Source: Streptomyces sp. TSRI0281 (GTDB taxonomy: Bacteria; Actinomycetota; Actinomycetes; Streptomycetales; Streptomycetaceae). Taken from it: 64,000 nt of DNA. The stretch lies in contig NZ_LWLE01000033.1 of assembly GCF_001905125.1 (NCBI RefSeq), positions 538,300 through 602,299 of the forward strand. The letters are read 5' to 3'. Below are positions 53,427 through 62,496 of this stretch, one piece after another (the first letter of the stretch is position 1; each line of letters starts with the position of its first letter). The translations under genes and the position numbers were made by a program. Under the pieces are notes generated by a model. It ran no database searches. It was given only the letters and a program-made list of their open reading frames with translations, and was not told where the DNA came from.

Positions 53427-53690
53427 CCGCGACGCCCAACGGACCTCCACTGTATGCCGGGGCGGCGGGAGAGGGGGGTGTTGAGCCTCCTTGATGATCT
53501 TGGCCGAAAAGTGCGCCTTGTGGCGGCGGTGATCGCGTCCCGATAATCGGATCGTTCTTGTCGGGGTCATGTCGAGTTTGGTCGGCGGCAGCCCTCCGAT
53601 GCGGCACGCACCCCACAGCAATCCGCACAAGGCACCCTCAAGCACCTTCAAGAACCCCCCTCAGCACCCCCCACGAAAGAAGGCAGTCCG

Positions 53691-54467
53691 TTGAAGCAGC
53701 TTCTGCGCGCGCTGAAAAGATGTTCCGTCATAGCCGCCGTGGCCCTCGCGACCGTCAGCCTCCAGCCCTCCGGCGCCTCCGCCGCCCCCAACCCCGTCGT
53801 CGGCGGAACCAGGGCCGCCCAGGGTGAATTCCCCTTCATGGTCCGGCTCTCCATGGGCTGCGGCGGCGCGCTCTACGCCAAGGACATCGTCCTGACCGCC
53901 GCCCACTGCGTGGACGGGTCGGGCAACAACACCTCGATCACCGCCACCGCGGGCGTCGTCGACCTCCAGTCCTCCAGCGCTGTCAAGGTCAAGTCCACCA
54001 AGGTCCTCCAGGCCCCCGGCTACAACGGCAAGGGCAAGGACTGGGCGCTGATCAAGCTCGCCAAGCCGATCGAGCAGCCGACCCTGAAGATCGCCACCAG
54101 CACCGCGTACAACCAGGGCGAGTTCACCATCGCCGGCTGGGGCGCCGCCACCGAGGGCGGGGCCCAGCAGCGCTACCTGCTCAAGGCGAAGGTGCCCTAC
54201 GTCTCCGACGCCGACTGCCAGAGCGCGTACGGCAGCGACCTCGTCCCCGGTGAGGAGCTGTGCGCCGGCCTCCTGGACACCGGCGGCATCGACACCTGCC
54301 AGGGCGACTCCGGCGGCCCGATGTTCCGCAAGGACAACGCCGGTGCCTGGATCCAGGTCGGCATCGTCAGCTGGGGCCAGGGCTGCGCCCAGGCCGGCTA
54401 CCCCGGCGTGTACTCCGAGGTCTCGACCTTCGCCTCCGCCATCGCGTCCGCGGCCGCCACACTCTGA
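53691..54467 (+). CDS. Secreted trypsin-like serine protease (SGT-type, chymotrypsin family)
   Basis: 258-residue preproenzyme. A signal peptide (residues 1-31) and a short propeptide (APNP) precede the mature N-terminus VVGGTRAAQG. The triad lies in TAAHCV, KDWALIKL and GDSGGPM. The Asp in DTCQGDSGG gives trypsin specificity for Lys/Arg. It resembles Streptomyces griseus trypsin. The start is TTG 53691, with GAAAGAAGG 8 nt upstream. It is convergent with the GH35 gene. Confidence 0.95.
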   Translation: MKQLLRALKRCSVIAAVALATVSLQPSGASAAPNPVVGGTRAAQGEFPFMVRLSMGCGGALYAKDIVLTAAHCVDGSGNNTSITATAGVVDLQSSSAVKVKSTKVLQAPGYNGKGKDWALIKLAKPIEQPTLKIATSTAYNQGEFTIAGWGAATEGGAQQRYLLKAKVPYVSDADCQSAYGSDLVPGEELCAGLLDTGGIDTCQGDSGGPMFRKDNAGAWIQVGIVSWGQGCAQAGYPGVYSEVSTFASAIASAAATL

Positions 54468-54480
54468 TCCCCATGCGTGA

Positions 54481-56388
54481 TCACGGCTGAACATCCCCGG
54501 GGGTGCCCGTCCGGACGGGCACCCCCGGTCCCAGCACCACGCACGGCCCGCCCGCGCCCTCCAGCTCCAGCACCCACACCTCGTTGGTGCCCTCGCGGAG
54601 CACGGGGCCGGGCACGTACAGCGTCTCCTGCGGACCCGCCGACCAGTAGCGGCCCAGGCAGAAGCCGTTCACCCACACGAAGCCGCGCGTCCAGCCCGGC
54701 AGCTCCAGCCCGGCGTGACCGGTGCCCACGGCGTCCGTCACCTCGAACGCCCCCCGGAACAACCCCGTCCGCCCCGCGCCCGGCACCTCGGTACCGGCAC
54801 CCGCGCCCGGTGCCTCCGTACCCGCACCGGCACCCGTGAACGGCGCTTCCGCACCGGCACCCGCACCGGCACCCGCACCCGCACCGACAGCCGTGAACGG
54901 AACCGCCGCCACCGCCTCCGCCGATTCGAAGGCGTCCAGGCGCAGGCCCCGTGCCCGTACCCCGTGCAGATACTGCCGCTCGTGCAGCACCCCGCCCGTG
55001 ATGCCCTTCGGCTCACCCAGCCGCGGGCCGTAATTGACCCGGCCCAGCGACTCCACCCACAGCTCGACCTCCGCAGGGCCCGCGACCGGCTCGTCCAGCG
55101 TGGCGTGCTCCTCGGTCAGCACCCCGGCCAGGACCCCGTCCACGTACACCGACGCCCGGTCCCGCAGCCCCGAAACCCCCAGCGTGTACGGCATCCGCGG
55201 CCCCAGCACCCCGACCCGGTAGCGCACCAGGCCACGGTCCACGCCCAGCTCCTCGAACGTCGGCGGAACACCGGACTCCGGCGTCTCCGGATCACCCAGC
55301 GTCTCCAGCACCGCCGACAGCGGCGCCCACTCCGTCAACGCGGCCCGCACCAGGCCCCGAAGCCCCACCGGCTCCGGCGGCAACTCCGGAAGCGGACCGT
55401 CCGCGTACTCGGCCAGCACCTTCCGGAACAGCCAGAACTTCTCCGTGGCGCGCCCGTACTCATCGACCGGCGCGTCATAGTCGTACGACGTCACCGTCGG
55501 CTGAAGCTCCTGGTCCTGAAGCGGACCGGAACGATTCGCCCCCGCCCAGCCCGCGAAGTTCGTCCCGCCGTGCGCCATGTAGATGTTCACCGACGCCCCG
55601 CACTCCAGGATCTCCCGCAACGCGTCCGCCGCCCCCGCCGGATCCCGTACGACAGGCTCGGCACCCCAGTGCTCGAACCAGCCGCACCAGAACTCCATGC
55701 ACATCAGCGGCCCCTTCGGCTGATGGCGGCGCAGCACCTCGAACCCCGCACGCGCCCCCGACCCGAAATTCGCCGTCGCCAGCAGACCGCGCACCGAACC
55801 ACCCGTCAGCATGTGATCCTCGGGCCCGTCCGACGTGAACAGCGGCACCGTCACCCCGCACTGCCGCAGCAGCCCCGCCAACCACTCCAGATACACCGAG
55901 TCGGTGCCGTAACTCCCGTACTCGTTCTCCGCCTGCACCATGATCACCGGACCGCCCCGGGTGACCTGCCGCCCCACCACCTGCGGAAGCAGCTCCCGGA
56001 ACCAGCGCTCCACCGACGCCAGGTACTCCGCGTCCCGCGTCCGCACCCGCCGCCCGAACCGCCCCGTCACCCAGACCGGCAGACCGCCGTTCTCCCACTC
56101 GGCGCAGATGTACGGACCCGGCCGTACGATCACCAGCAGCCCCGCCCGCTGCGCCGCGTCCAGGAAACGCCCCAACGCCGCCACATCCCGGAACCGCCCC
56201 GGCGACGGCTCATGAAGATTCCACGGCACATACGTCTCGACACAGTTCAGACCCATGGCCCGCAGCATCGACAGCCGGTGATCCCACTGCTCCTCGTGGA
56301 CCCGGAAGTAGTGCAGAGCCCCCGACAGCAGCCGTACGGGCTTTCCGTCGAGCCGGAAGTGGTCGTCCCCCACGGTGAAGTCAGCCAT
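54481..56388 (-). CDS. Glycoside hydrolase family 35 beta-galactosidase
   Basis: 635-residue GH35 enzyme with no signal peptide. The acid/base is in MVQAENEYGSYG and the nucleophile in CMEFWCGWFEHWG. The barrel spans about residues 1-320, followed by beta-sandwich domains. An in-frame Gly/Ala repeat (AVGAGAGAGAGAGAEAP and on) sits between residues 505 and 550. ATG 56388 starts at MADFTVGDDHFRLDGKPV. It is divergent from an AraC regulator, which probably controls it. Confidence 0.95.
   Translation of the reverse strand: MADFTVGDDHFRLDGKPVRLLSGALHYFRVHEEQWDHRLSMLRAMGLNCVETYVPWNLHEPSPGRFRDVAALGRFLDAAQRAGLLVIVRPGPYICAEWENGGLPVWVTGRFGRRVRTRDAEYLASVERWFRELLPQVVGRQVTRGGPVIMVQAENEYGSYGTDSVYLEWLAGLLRQCGVTVPLFTSDGPEDHMLTGGSVRGLLATANFGSGARAGFEVLRRHQPKGPLMCMEFWCGWFEHWGAEPVVRDPAGAADALREILECGASVNIYMAHGGTNFAGWAGANRSGPLQDQELQPTVTSYDYDAPVDEYGRATEKFWLFRKVLAEYADGPLPELPPEPVGLRGLVRAALTEWAPLSAVLETLGDPETPESGVPPTFEELGVDRGLVRYRVGVLGPRMPYTLGVSGLRDRASVYVDGVLAGVLTEEHATLDEPVAGPAEVELWVESLGRVNYGPRLGEPKGITGGVLHERQYLHGVRARGLRLDAFESAEAVAAVPFTAVGAGAGAGAGAGAEAPFTGAGAGTEAPGAGAGTEVPGAGRTGLFRGAFEVTDAVGTGHAGLELPGWTRGFVWVNGFCLGRYWSAGPQETLYVPGPVLREGTNEVWVLELEGAGGPCVVLGPGVPVRTGTPGDVQP
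54497..54528. terminator. Perfect 32-bp palindrome at the trypsin / GH35 junction
   Basis: Two 16-bp arms starting CCGGGGGTGCC are perfectly complementary with no spacer. It lies 29 nt after the trypsin stop and within the last codons of the GH35 gene on the other strand, so part of the palindrome is coding. It is a likely bidirectional terminator. Confidence 0.8.
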
Positions 56389-56467
56389 CGTGCTCGTAGT
56401 CTCCTGTGCGCCTCGGGTCACCCCGGGTGAAATAGTGCGCCAAGCTTCGCCCTCTGGCGTGCGCCCG

Positions 56468-56499
56468 GTCCATGGACAAAGATCACTGCTGTTTGGACA
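56468..56499. promoter_or_regulatory. Probable AraC-type operator (two TGGACA half sites, 21-bp spacing)
   Basis: TGGACA occurs at 56473-56478 and again at 56494-56499, exactly 21 bp apart, the usual spacing of direct-repeat half sites for AraC proteins. The first copy lies in the palindrome GTCCATGGAC (56468-56477). The site is between the divergent GH35 and AraC genes. Confidence 0.55.
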
Positions 56500-56539
56500 C
56501 AACGCGATGAACCACGGAGACAGGGAGGAAGCAAGGCCG

Positions 56540-57418
56540 ATGTACCACACCTGGATGCGCTTCTTCACTCCCAGCCCGCTCCACCACCGCCTCGGCCTCG
56601 TCTGCCTCGGCGTCGGCCTCCAGCACGGCGCCCTGCCCACCGTCGGCCCCCGCACCCTCGACCACCACGTCGCCGTGATCATCAACTCCGGCAGCGGCTG
56701 GTTCAGCGGCCCCGACGGCCGCCGCACCCCCGTCACCGGACCCAGCCTGATCTGGCTGACCCCCGGCACCCCCCACCACTACGGCGCCGACCCGCACACC
56801 GGCTGGGACGAGAGCTTCGTCGACTTCACCGGACCCGCCACCACCACGTACACCGAACTCGGCTACATCGAACCCGACCGCCCCCTCGTCGCCCTCTCCG
56901 ACACCGCGGGCCCACGCGCCGCCATCGGCCGCATGGTGCGCGCCGCCCGCCGCGGCAACCCCCTCCTCGAAGTCGAGACCGGCGCCGCCGTCCACGAACT
57001 GCTCGTCTCCCTGCGCCGCGCCCGCGCCGACATCGGCCCCGACGGCGACCCCGTACTCCACGCCCTGGCACGCGACGCGTTCCAGCCGCTCTCCGTCGCC
57101 GGACACGCCGCCCGCCACGGCATGACCCCCGCGGAACTGCGCACCGCCGTACGCCGCGGCGCCGGCTGCAGCCCCAAGGACTACCTGCTCGGCATCCGCC
57201 TGGGCCGCGCCAAGGAACTCCTCGCCAGCACCGACCTGCCGGTCGCCGCCGTCGCCCGCCGCGTCGGCTACGACGACCCGGCCTACTTCTCCCGGCTCTT
57301 CGCCCGCCGCGTCGGCACCGCCCCCGTCCGCTTCCGCGAACAGCAGGGCCGCAGCGTGCCCGGCGGCTGGAGCGACCAGGTACCCGACCCGGAACACCCG
57401 CCCACGATCAGCAACTGA
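56540..57418 (+). CDS. AraC family transcriptional regulator
   Basis: 292 residues. An N-terminal cupin sugar-binding domain (about 15-150) includes NSGSGWFSGPDGRR and WLTPGTPHHYG. The C-terminal double HTH (about 190-280) reads PLSVAGHAARHGMTPAELRT and VAAVARRVGYDDPAYFSRLF. It is divergent from the GH35 gene with direct repeats between them. A role in galactoside response is inferred. ATG 56540 is used; ATG 56507 is possible. Confidence 0.92.
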   Translation: MYHTWMRFFTPSPLHHRLGLVCLGVGLQHGALPTVGPRTLDHHVAVIINSGSGWFSGPDGRRTPVTGPSLIWLTPGTPHHYGADPHTGWDESFVDFTGPATTTYTELGYIEPDRPLVALSDTAGPRAAIGRMVRAARRGNPLLEVETGAAVHELLVSLRRARADIGPDGDPVLHALARDAFQPLSVAGHAARHGMTPAELRTAVRRGAGCSPKDYLLGIRLGRAKELLASTDLPVAAVARRVGYDDPAYFSRLFARRVGTAPVRFREQQGRSVPGGWSDQVPDPEHPPTISN

Positions 57419-57509
57419 CACACGAGGCCGCACGCGTCCCACCCCGCACGCATCCCACCCCGCACCTTCTCCCACCCCTCTTGTGCCGGTCGGTCTAAGC
57501 TCGCTGACC

Positions 57510-58133
57510 ATGACCACGAGCAACATCGACGAGTCCGTACGCACGGAACTGAACCGGCTGCGCGACAGCATCGACAACATCGACGCCGCTGTCATTCACA
57601 TGCTCGCCGAGCGCTTCAAGTGCACCCAGCAGGTCGGCCACCTCAAGGCTGAGCACAAGCTCCCGCCCGCCGACCCGGCCCGCGAGAGCCGCCAGATCGC
57701 CCGCCTGCGGCAACTCGCGGAGAGCGCCCGGCTCGACCCGGCGTTCGCGGAGAAGCTGCTGAACTTCGTCGTCGCGGAGGTCATCCACCACCACGAACGC
57801 ATCGCGGAGGAATCGGGGAGCGGCGCCGCACGGGCCCCCGGGGGCTGCGGCAACGGGAACGACAGGGCGGGCGGCGGGGACGGGCCGGCCGCCGGGGACG
57901 ACACGGCCGCAGGCGACACCACAGGCGCCGGGGACAACGCAGGCGCAGGGGACAACGCAGGCGCAGGGGACAACGCAGGCGCAGGGGACAACGCAGGCGC
58001 CGGGGACAACGCAGACGCAGGGGACGACGCAGACGCAGGGGACGACACAGGCGCCGGGGACATTGCAGACGCGGGGGACATTGCAGACGCGGGGGACAAC
58101 GCAGACGCCAGGGACGACCGCGCCGGAGCGTGA
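57510..58133 (+). CDS. Chorismate mutase (AroQ type) with hexapeptide-repeat tail
   Basis: 207 residues. Residues 1-105 form the AroQ helical domain: LRDSIDNIDAAVIHMLAERF, CTQQVGHLKAEHKLPPADP, ESRQIARLRQLAE. It converts chorismate to prephenate. The remaining 100 residues are low complexity, with hexapeptide AGAGDN repeated, then DA variants, encoded by an 18-bp DNA repeat at about 57916-58110. ATG 57510 gives the usual N-terminus. The tail is highly acidic and likely disordered. Confidence 0.9.
   Translation: MTTSNIDESVRTELNRLRDSIDNIDAAVIHMLAERFKCTQQVGHLKAEHKLPPADPARESRQIARLRQLAESARLDPAFAEKLLNFVVAEVIHHHERIAEESGSGAARAPGGCGNGNDRAGGGDGPAAGDDTAAGDTTGAGDNAGAGDNAGAGDNAGAGDNAGAGDNADAGDDADAGDDTGAGDIADAGDIADAGDNADARDDRAGA
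57916..58110 (+). repeat. 18-bp coding tandem repeat
   Basis: About ten units of GCAGGCGCAGGGGACAAC and variants lie in frame in the chorismate mutase gene. The middle copies are identical, so recent expansion is likely. Confidence 0.9.
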
Positions 58134-58212
58134 CCCCTGGCCCGCCCCCCCCGTTCCCCGCCGTGAGAGAGCCCGCCTGCGCAGCCCCGACCTCGTACGG
58201 CAGCATGGATCC

Positions 58213-60714
58213 ATGTCCGTACTGACGCGCGACGAAGCGCAGACCCGAGCCCAGATCCTCGACGTACACCGCTACACGGTCGACCTCGATCTCACCGCAG
58301 GAGAGCAGACCTTCGGCTCCCGCACCGTCATCCACTTCACCGCCCACGCGGCCGGAGACACCTTCGTCGAGGTCAAGCCCGCCACCCTGCGCTCGCTCAG
58401 CCTTGACGGACAACCCCTGGACCCGGCCCTCCTCACCGAGAACCGCTACCCCCTCACCGGCCTCACCGCCGGCCCGCACGAACTCCACGTCGACGCCACC
58501 ATGCACTACTCCCGCACCGGCGAGGGCATGCACCGCTTCACCGACCCGAGCGACGGCGAAACCTACGTCTACACCCAGCTCTTCATGGAGGACGTCCAGC
58601 GCGTCTTCGCCGCGTTCGACCAGCCCGACCTCAAATCCGTCTTCCAGTTCAGCGTCACCGCCCCCACCGCCTGGACCGTCCTCGGCAACGGCATCGCCGA
58701 ACAGACGGAAGAGGGCCGCTGGACCATCGCCGCCACCCCCCTCATCTCCACCTACCTCGTCGCCGTCGCCGCAGGCCCCTGGCACTCCGTCACCACCGAA
58801 CACGCCGGACTGCCCTTCGGCATCCACTGCCGCCGCTCCCTCGCGCCCCACCTCGACACCGACGCCGACGAGATCTTCGACATCACCCGCGCCTGCTACG
58901 ACCGCTACCACGAGAAGTTCGACGAGCCCTACCCCTTCGACTCCTACGACCAGGCATTCGTCCCCGAATTCAACTCGGGCGCCATGGAGAACCCCGGCCT
59001 CGTCACCTTCCGCGACGAATTCATCTACCGCTCGGCCGTCACCGACACCGAACGCCAGACCCGCGCCATGGTCATCGCCCACGAAATGGCCCACATGTGG
59101 TTCGGCGACCTCGTCACCCTCTCCTGGTGGGACGACATCTGGCTCAACGAGTCCTTCGCCGAATACATGGGCTACCAGACCCTCACCGAAGCCACCGGCT
59201 TCACCGACACCTGGACCGACTTCGGCGTCGCCCGCAAGGGCTGGGGATACGACGCCGACCAGCGCCCCTCCACCCACCCCGTCGCACCCGACCCCGACGC
59301 CGTCCCCGACACCGCCTCCGCCCTCCTCAACTTCGACGGCATCAGCTACGCGAAGGGCGCCTCCGCGCTGCGCCAACTCGTCGCCTGGCTCGGCGAGAAG
59401 GACTTCCTCGCCGGCATCAACACCCACTTCGCCCGGCACAAGTTCGCCAACGCCACGCTCGCCGACTTCATCGACAACCTCGCCTCCGCCACCGACCGCG
59501 ACGTCCACGCCTGGGCCGAACAATGGCTGCGCACCTCCGGCATCGACACCCTCACCGCCGACGTCACCGAAACCGACGCCGCCTGGTCCCTCACCGTCGA
59601 CCGCGACGGCAGCCGCCCCCACCGCATCACCGTCGGCACCTACGACCACGCCCTCAACACCGAGGGCGGCCCCGGCCACCTCGCCCGGCGCGACCGCTTC
59701 GAACTCGACATCCCCACCGGCGCCGCCCTCACCCTCCCCGGCCGGCGCCCCGACCTCGTCGTCCTCAACGACGGCGACTTCACCTACGCCAAGGTCCGCC
59801 TCGACACCGCCTCCTGGGACACCGTCCTGGCCCACCTCTCCGGCATCCCCGACGCCCTCACCCGCGCCGTCATCTGGAACACCGCCCGCGACATGGTCCG
59901 CGACGGCGAACTGGACCCCACCACCTACCTCACCACCGCCCGCACCCACCTCCCGCACGAAACCGACCTCGCCCTCGTCCAAGGCGTCCTCGGTTTCGCC
60001 GCCACCCACATCGCCCCCCGCTACCTCACCCCCGCCGACCGGCCGGCCGCCCTCGCCACCCTCACCGCCCTCTGCCGCGACCTCATCCGCCGCACCGAGG
60101 ACGGAACCAATCCCGGACTGCGTCTGACCGCCGTACGCCATCTCATCGACGCGGCCACCCAGCCCGACACCATCCAGGACTGGATCACCGGCGGAACCGT
60201 CCACGGCGGCCCCGAACTCGACCCCGAACTCCGCTGGCGCATCCTCACCCGACTCGCCGTCCTCGGAGCCACCGACGAAACCGCCATCGCCGCCGAACTC
60301 GCCCAGGACCCCAGCGCCACCGGCCAGGAAGGCGCCGCCCGCTGCCGTGCCGCCCTGCCCACCCCCGAGGCCAAAGCCACCGCCTGGCACGCCCTGTTCA
60401 GCGACGACACCCTGTCCAACTACCTCTTCATCGCCACCGCCCAGGGCTTCTGGCAGCCCGAACAGGCCGACCTCGTACAGGAATACGTACCCCGCTACTA
60501 CTCCGACGCGACCGCACTCGCCGTACGCCGCGGACCCGCCATCGCCGAAGCCGCCGGACGCTACGCATTCCCCGCGTACGCCATCGACACCCACAACCTC
60601 GACCTCGGCACCCACGCCATGGACGACGAAGCCCTCATCCCGGCCCTGCGCCGCAAACTGACCGACCAGCTCGACGACCTGCGCCGCGCCCTCGCCGTAC
60701 GCGAAGCCCACTGA
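58213..60714 (+). CDS. pepN: Aminopeptidase N (M1 family)
   Basis: 833-residue M1 zinc aminopeptidase. The exopeptidase motif is FNSGAMENPG. The zinc site is IAHEMAHMWFGDLVTLSWW, with the third ligand Glu in WLNESFAEYMG. The C-terminal ERAP1-like helical domain covers about residues 510-820. No signal peptide is present, so it acts in the cytoplasm on peptides. ATG 58213 (MSVLTRDEAQTRAQIL) is typical of Streptomyces PepN. Confidence 0.97.
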   Translation: MSVLTRDEAQTRAQILDVHRYTVDLDLTAGEQTFGSRTVIHFTAHAAGDTFVEVKPATLRSLSLDGQPLDPALLTENRYPLTGLTAGPHELHVDATMHYSRTGEGMHRFTDPSDGETYVYTQLFMEDVQRVFAAFDQPDLKSVFQFSVTAPTAWTVLGNGIAEQTEEGRWTIAATPLISTYLVAVAAGPWHSVTTEHAGLPFGIHCRRSLAPHLDTDADEIFDITRACYDRYHEKFDEPYPFDSYDQAFVPEFNSGAMENPGLVTFRDEFIYRSAVTDTERQTRAMVIAHEMAHMWFGDLVTLSWWDDIWLNESFAEYMGYQTLTEATGFTDTWTDFGVARKGWGYDADQRPSTHPVAPDPDAVPDTASALLNFDGISYAKGASALRQLVAWLGEKDFLAGINTHFARHKFANATLADFIDNLASATDRDVHAWAEQWLRTSGIDTLTADVTETDAAWSLTVDRDGSRPHRITVGTYDHALNTEGGPGHLARRDRFELDIPTGAALTLPGRRPDLVVLNDGDFTYAKVRLDTASWDTVLAHLSGIPDALTRAVIWNTARDMVRDGELDPTTYLTTARTHLPHETDLALVQGVLGFAATHIAPRYLTPADRPAALATLTALCRDLIRRTEDGTNPGLRLTAVRHLIDAATQPDTIQDWITGGTVHGGPELDPELRWRILTRLAVLGATDETAIAAELAQDPSATGQEGAARCRAALPTPEAKATAWHALFSDDTLSNYLFIATAQGFWQPEQADLVQEYVPRYYSDATALAVRRGPAIAEAAGRYAFPAYAIDTHNLDLGTHAMDDEALIPALRRKLTDQLDDLRRALAVREAH

Positions 60715-61074
60715 CCAAAGCCCACCAACCCCCACTTCACCGCCCGTGCCACCCGTGCGACCCGCGCCGCCCGTGCCACCCGTGCCCGGAGTCCCTCACA
60801 TCGAGGGGCTCCGGGCACACCCATGCCCGGAGCCGATCCACCACGTGTACGCCCCACCGCACACCCGCACACCCGCACACCGCACACCCGCCCCACCGCA
60901 CGTACGTCCATCCCACAACCGCACACCCATACCACTTGAACCCCCGACAAGCGGGCCACACCGAAGACCAGTACCCCTTTCGAGTTCGGATCGTTGGGCT
61001 CTTCGGCCGCGCCATCACCAAACCCGAACAAGCTGGCATGTCCACCCCCGCGCACCCGAAGGACCACCCCACCC
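60715..61074. other. Intergenic region between pepN and the decarboxylase gene (360 nt)
   Basis: It holds a CCGTGCCACCCG-type repeat (60739-60785), a strong terminator (60782-60818), CACACCCG repeats (60855-60900) and a less GC-rich zone near 60950-61000 that may be the promoter. No DmdR/IdeR iron box (TTAGGTTAGSCTAACCTAA type) was found on inspection. Confidence 0.65.
60782..60818 (+). terminator. Intrinsic terminator after pepN
   Basis: A 16-bp stem with left arm GTGCCCGGAGTCCCTC, a 5-nt loop and a right arm with one G-T pair. It lies 67 nt after the pepN stop. Confidence 0.85.
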
Positions 61075-62496
61075 ATGTCCACCCCACCCCTCGCCGGAGG
61101 CACCGCAGGCCCCACCGCCCTGCGCCCCCTCATCGACACCGTCCTCACCGCCCTGCACGACGGAGCCACCCGCCGAAACGGCCCCCTCCCCGCAGGCGGA
61201 CCCGACGCCGTCACCTCCCGCACCCGCACCGCCACCCACCCCCTCATCCCCGATCACGGCACCGGCCCCCACCAGGCCCTCAGCACCCTGATCACCGCCC
61301 TCGCCGAAGGCGCCGCAGACCCCGCCCACCCCCACTGCGCCGCCCACCTCCACACCCCGCCCCTCGCCCTCGCCGCAGCCGCCGACCTCGCCGCCAGCGC
61401 CCTCAACCCCTCCATGGACTCCTGGGACCAGGCACCCGCCGCCTCCGCCCTCGAAGCCGACCTCACCACCGCACTCGCCACCGAGATCTACCCCCACGCC
61501 ACCTCACCCGACGCCGTCATCACCACCGGCGGCACCGAAGCCAACCAACTCGCCCTCCTCCTCGCCCGCGAACGCCACGGCCCCGTCCAGACCATCTGCG
61601 CCGCCAACGCCCACCACAGCATCACCCGCGCCACCTGGCTCCTCGGGCTCCCCGAACCCGTCGTCATCCCCGCCCCCACCGGCGTCATGGACCTCGCCGC
61701 CCTCGACACCGCCCTCACCCAACTCCACCGCCCCCTCCTCGTCGTCGCCACCGCAGGCACCACCGACACCGGAGAGATCGACCCCCTCGACCACATCGCC
61801 GACCTCTGCACCACCCACGGCGCCGAACTCCACATCGACGCCGCCTACGGCGGCCCACTCCTCTTCAGCCCCACCCACCGACACACCGTCCACGGCCTCG
61901 ACCGCGCCCACAGCGTCACCCTCGACCTCCACAAACTCGGCTGGCAACCCGCCTCCGCCGGCATCCTCGCCGTCCCCGACCAGCACCACCTCACCCCCCT
62001 CCACCACCACGCCCCCTACCTCAACGCCGACGACGACACCGACGCCGGCCTCCCCGACCTCCTCGGCCGCTCCCTCCGCACCACCCGACGCCCCGACGCC
62101 CTCAAAATCGCCGTCACCCTCCAGGCCCTCGGACGCGACGGACTCGCCGACCTCATCGACCGCACCCTCGCCGCAGCCCACCAACTCGCCGATATCGTCA
62201 CCAAACACCCCGCCCTCGACCTCTACGACCGCCCCACCATCAGCACCGTGCTCTTCCGCCCCACCCACGCACCCGACCCCACCGTCGCCGCCATCCGCCG
62301 CACCCTCCTCAACCGCGGCCACGCCGTCCTCGGCCGCGCCCACGCCGACGGCCGCCTCTGGCTCAAGGCCACCCTCCTCAACCCCCACACCACCCCCGAA
62401 GACCTCCACGCACTCATGGACCTCGTCAACACCACCACCACCGACCTCACCGCCACCCCCAAGACCCACCGCACAGAAGGCGACACCCCTCGATGA
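61075..62496 (+). CDS. PLP-dependent diamine-forming decarboxylase (DesA-like)
   Basis: 473-residue group II PLP decarboxylase. The cofactor motifs are TTGGTEANQLALLLAR, NAHHSI, HIDAAYGG and the PLP Lys in SVTLDLHKLGW. The family includes lysine (DesA), 2,4-diaminobutyrate and tyrosine decarboxylases. Coupling with an N-hydroxylase that overlaps it by 4 nt suggests lysine or ornithine as substrate for a hydroxamate siderophore. ATG 61075 has AAGGA 10 nt upstream. Confidence 0.87.
   Translation: MSTPPLAGGTAGPTALRPLIDTVLTALHDGATRRNGPLPAGGPDAVTSRTRTATHPLIPDHGTGPHQALSTLITALAEGAADPAHPHCAAHLHTPPLALAAAADLAASALNPSMDSWDQAPAASALEADLTTALATEIYPHATSPDAVITTGGTEANQLALLLARERHGPVQTICAANAHHSITRATWLLGLPEPVVIPAPTGVMDLAALDTALTQLHRPLLVVATAGTTDTGEIDPLDHIADLCTTHGAELHIDAAYGGPLLFSPTHRHTVHGLDRAHSVTLDLHKLGWQPASAGILAVPDQHHLTPLHHHAPYLNADDDTDAGLPDLLGRSLRTTRRPDALKIAVTLQALGRDGLADLIDRTLAAAHQLADIVTKHPALDLYDRPTISTVLFRPTHAPDPTVAAIRRTLLNRGHAVLGRAHADGRLWLKATLLNPHTTPEDLHALMDLVNTTTTDLTATPKTHRTEGDTPR

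Noticed and set aside
60900..61074. DmdR1/IdeR iron box upstream of the siderophore genes
   Set aside because: No sequence close to TTAGGTTAGGCTAACCTAA was found.
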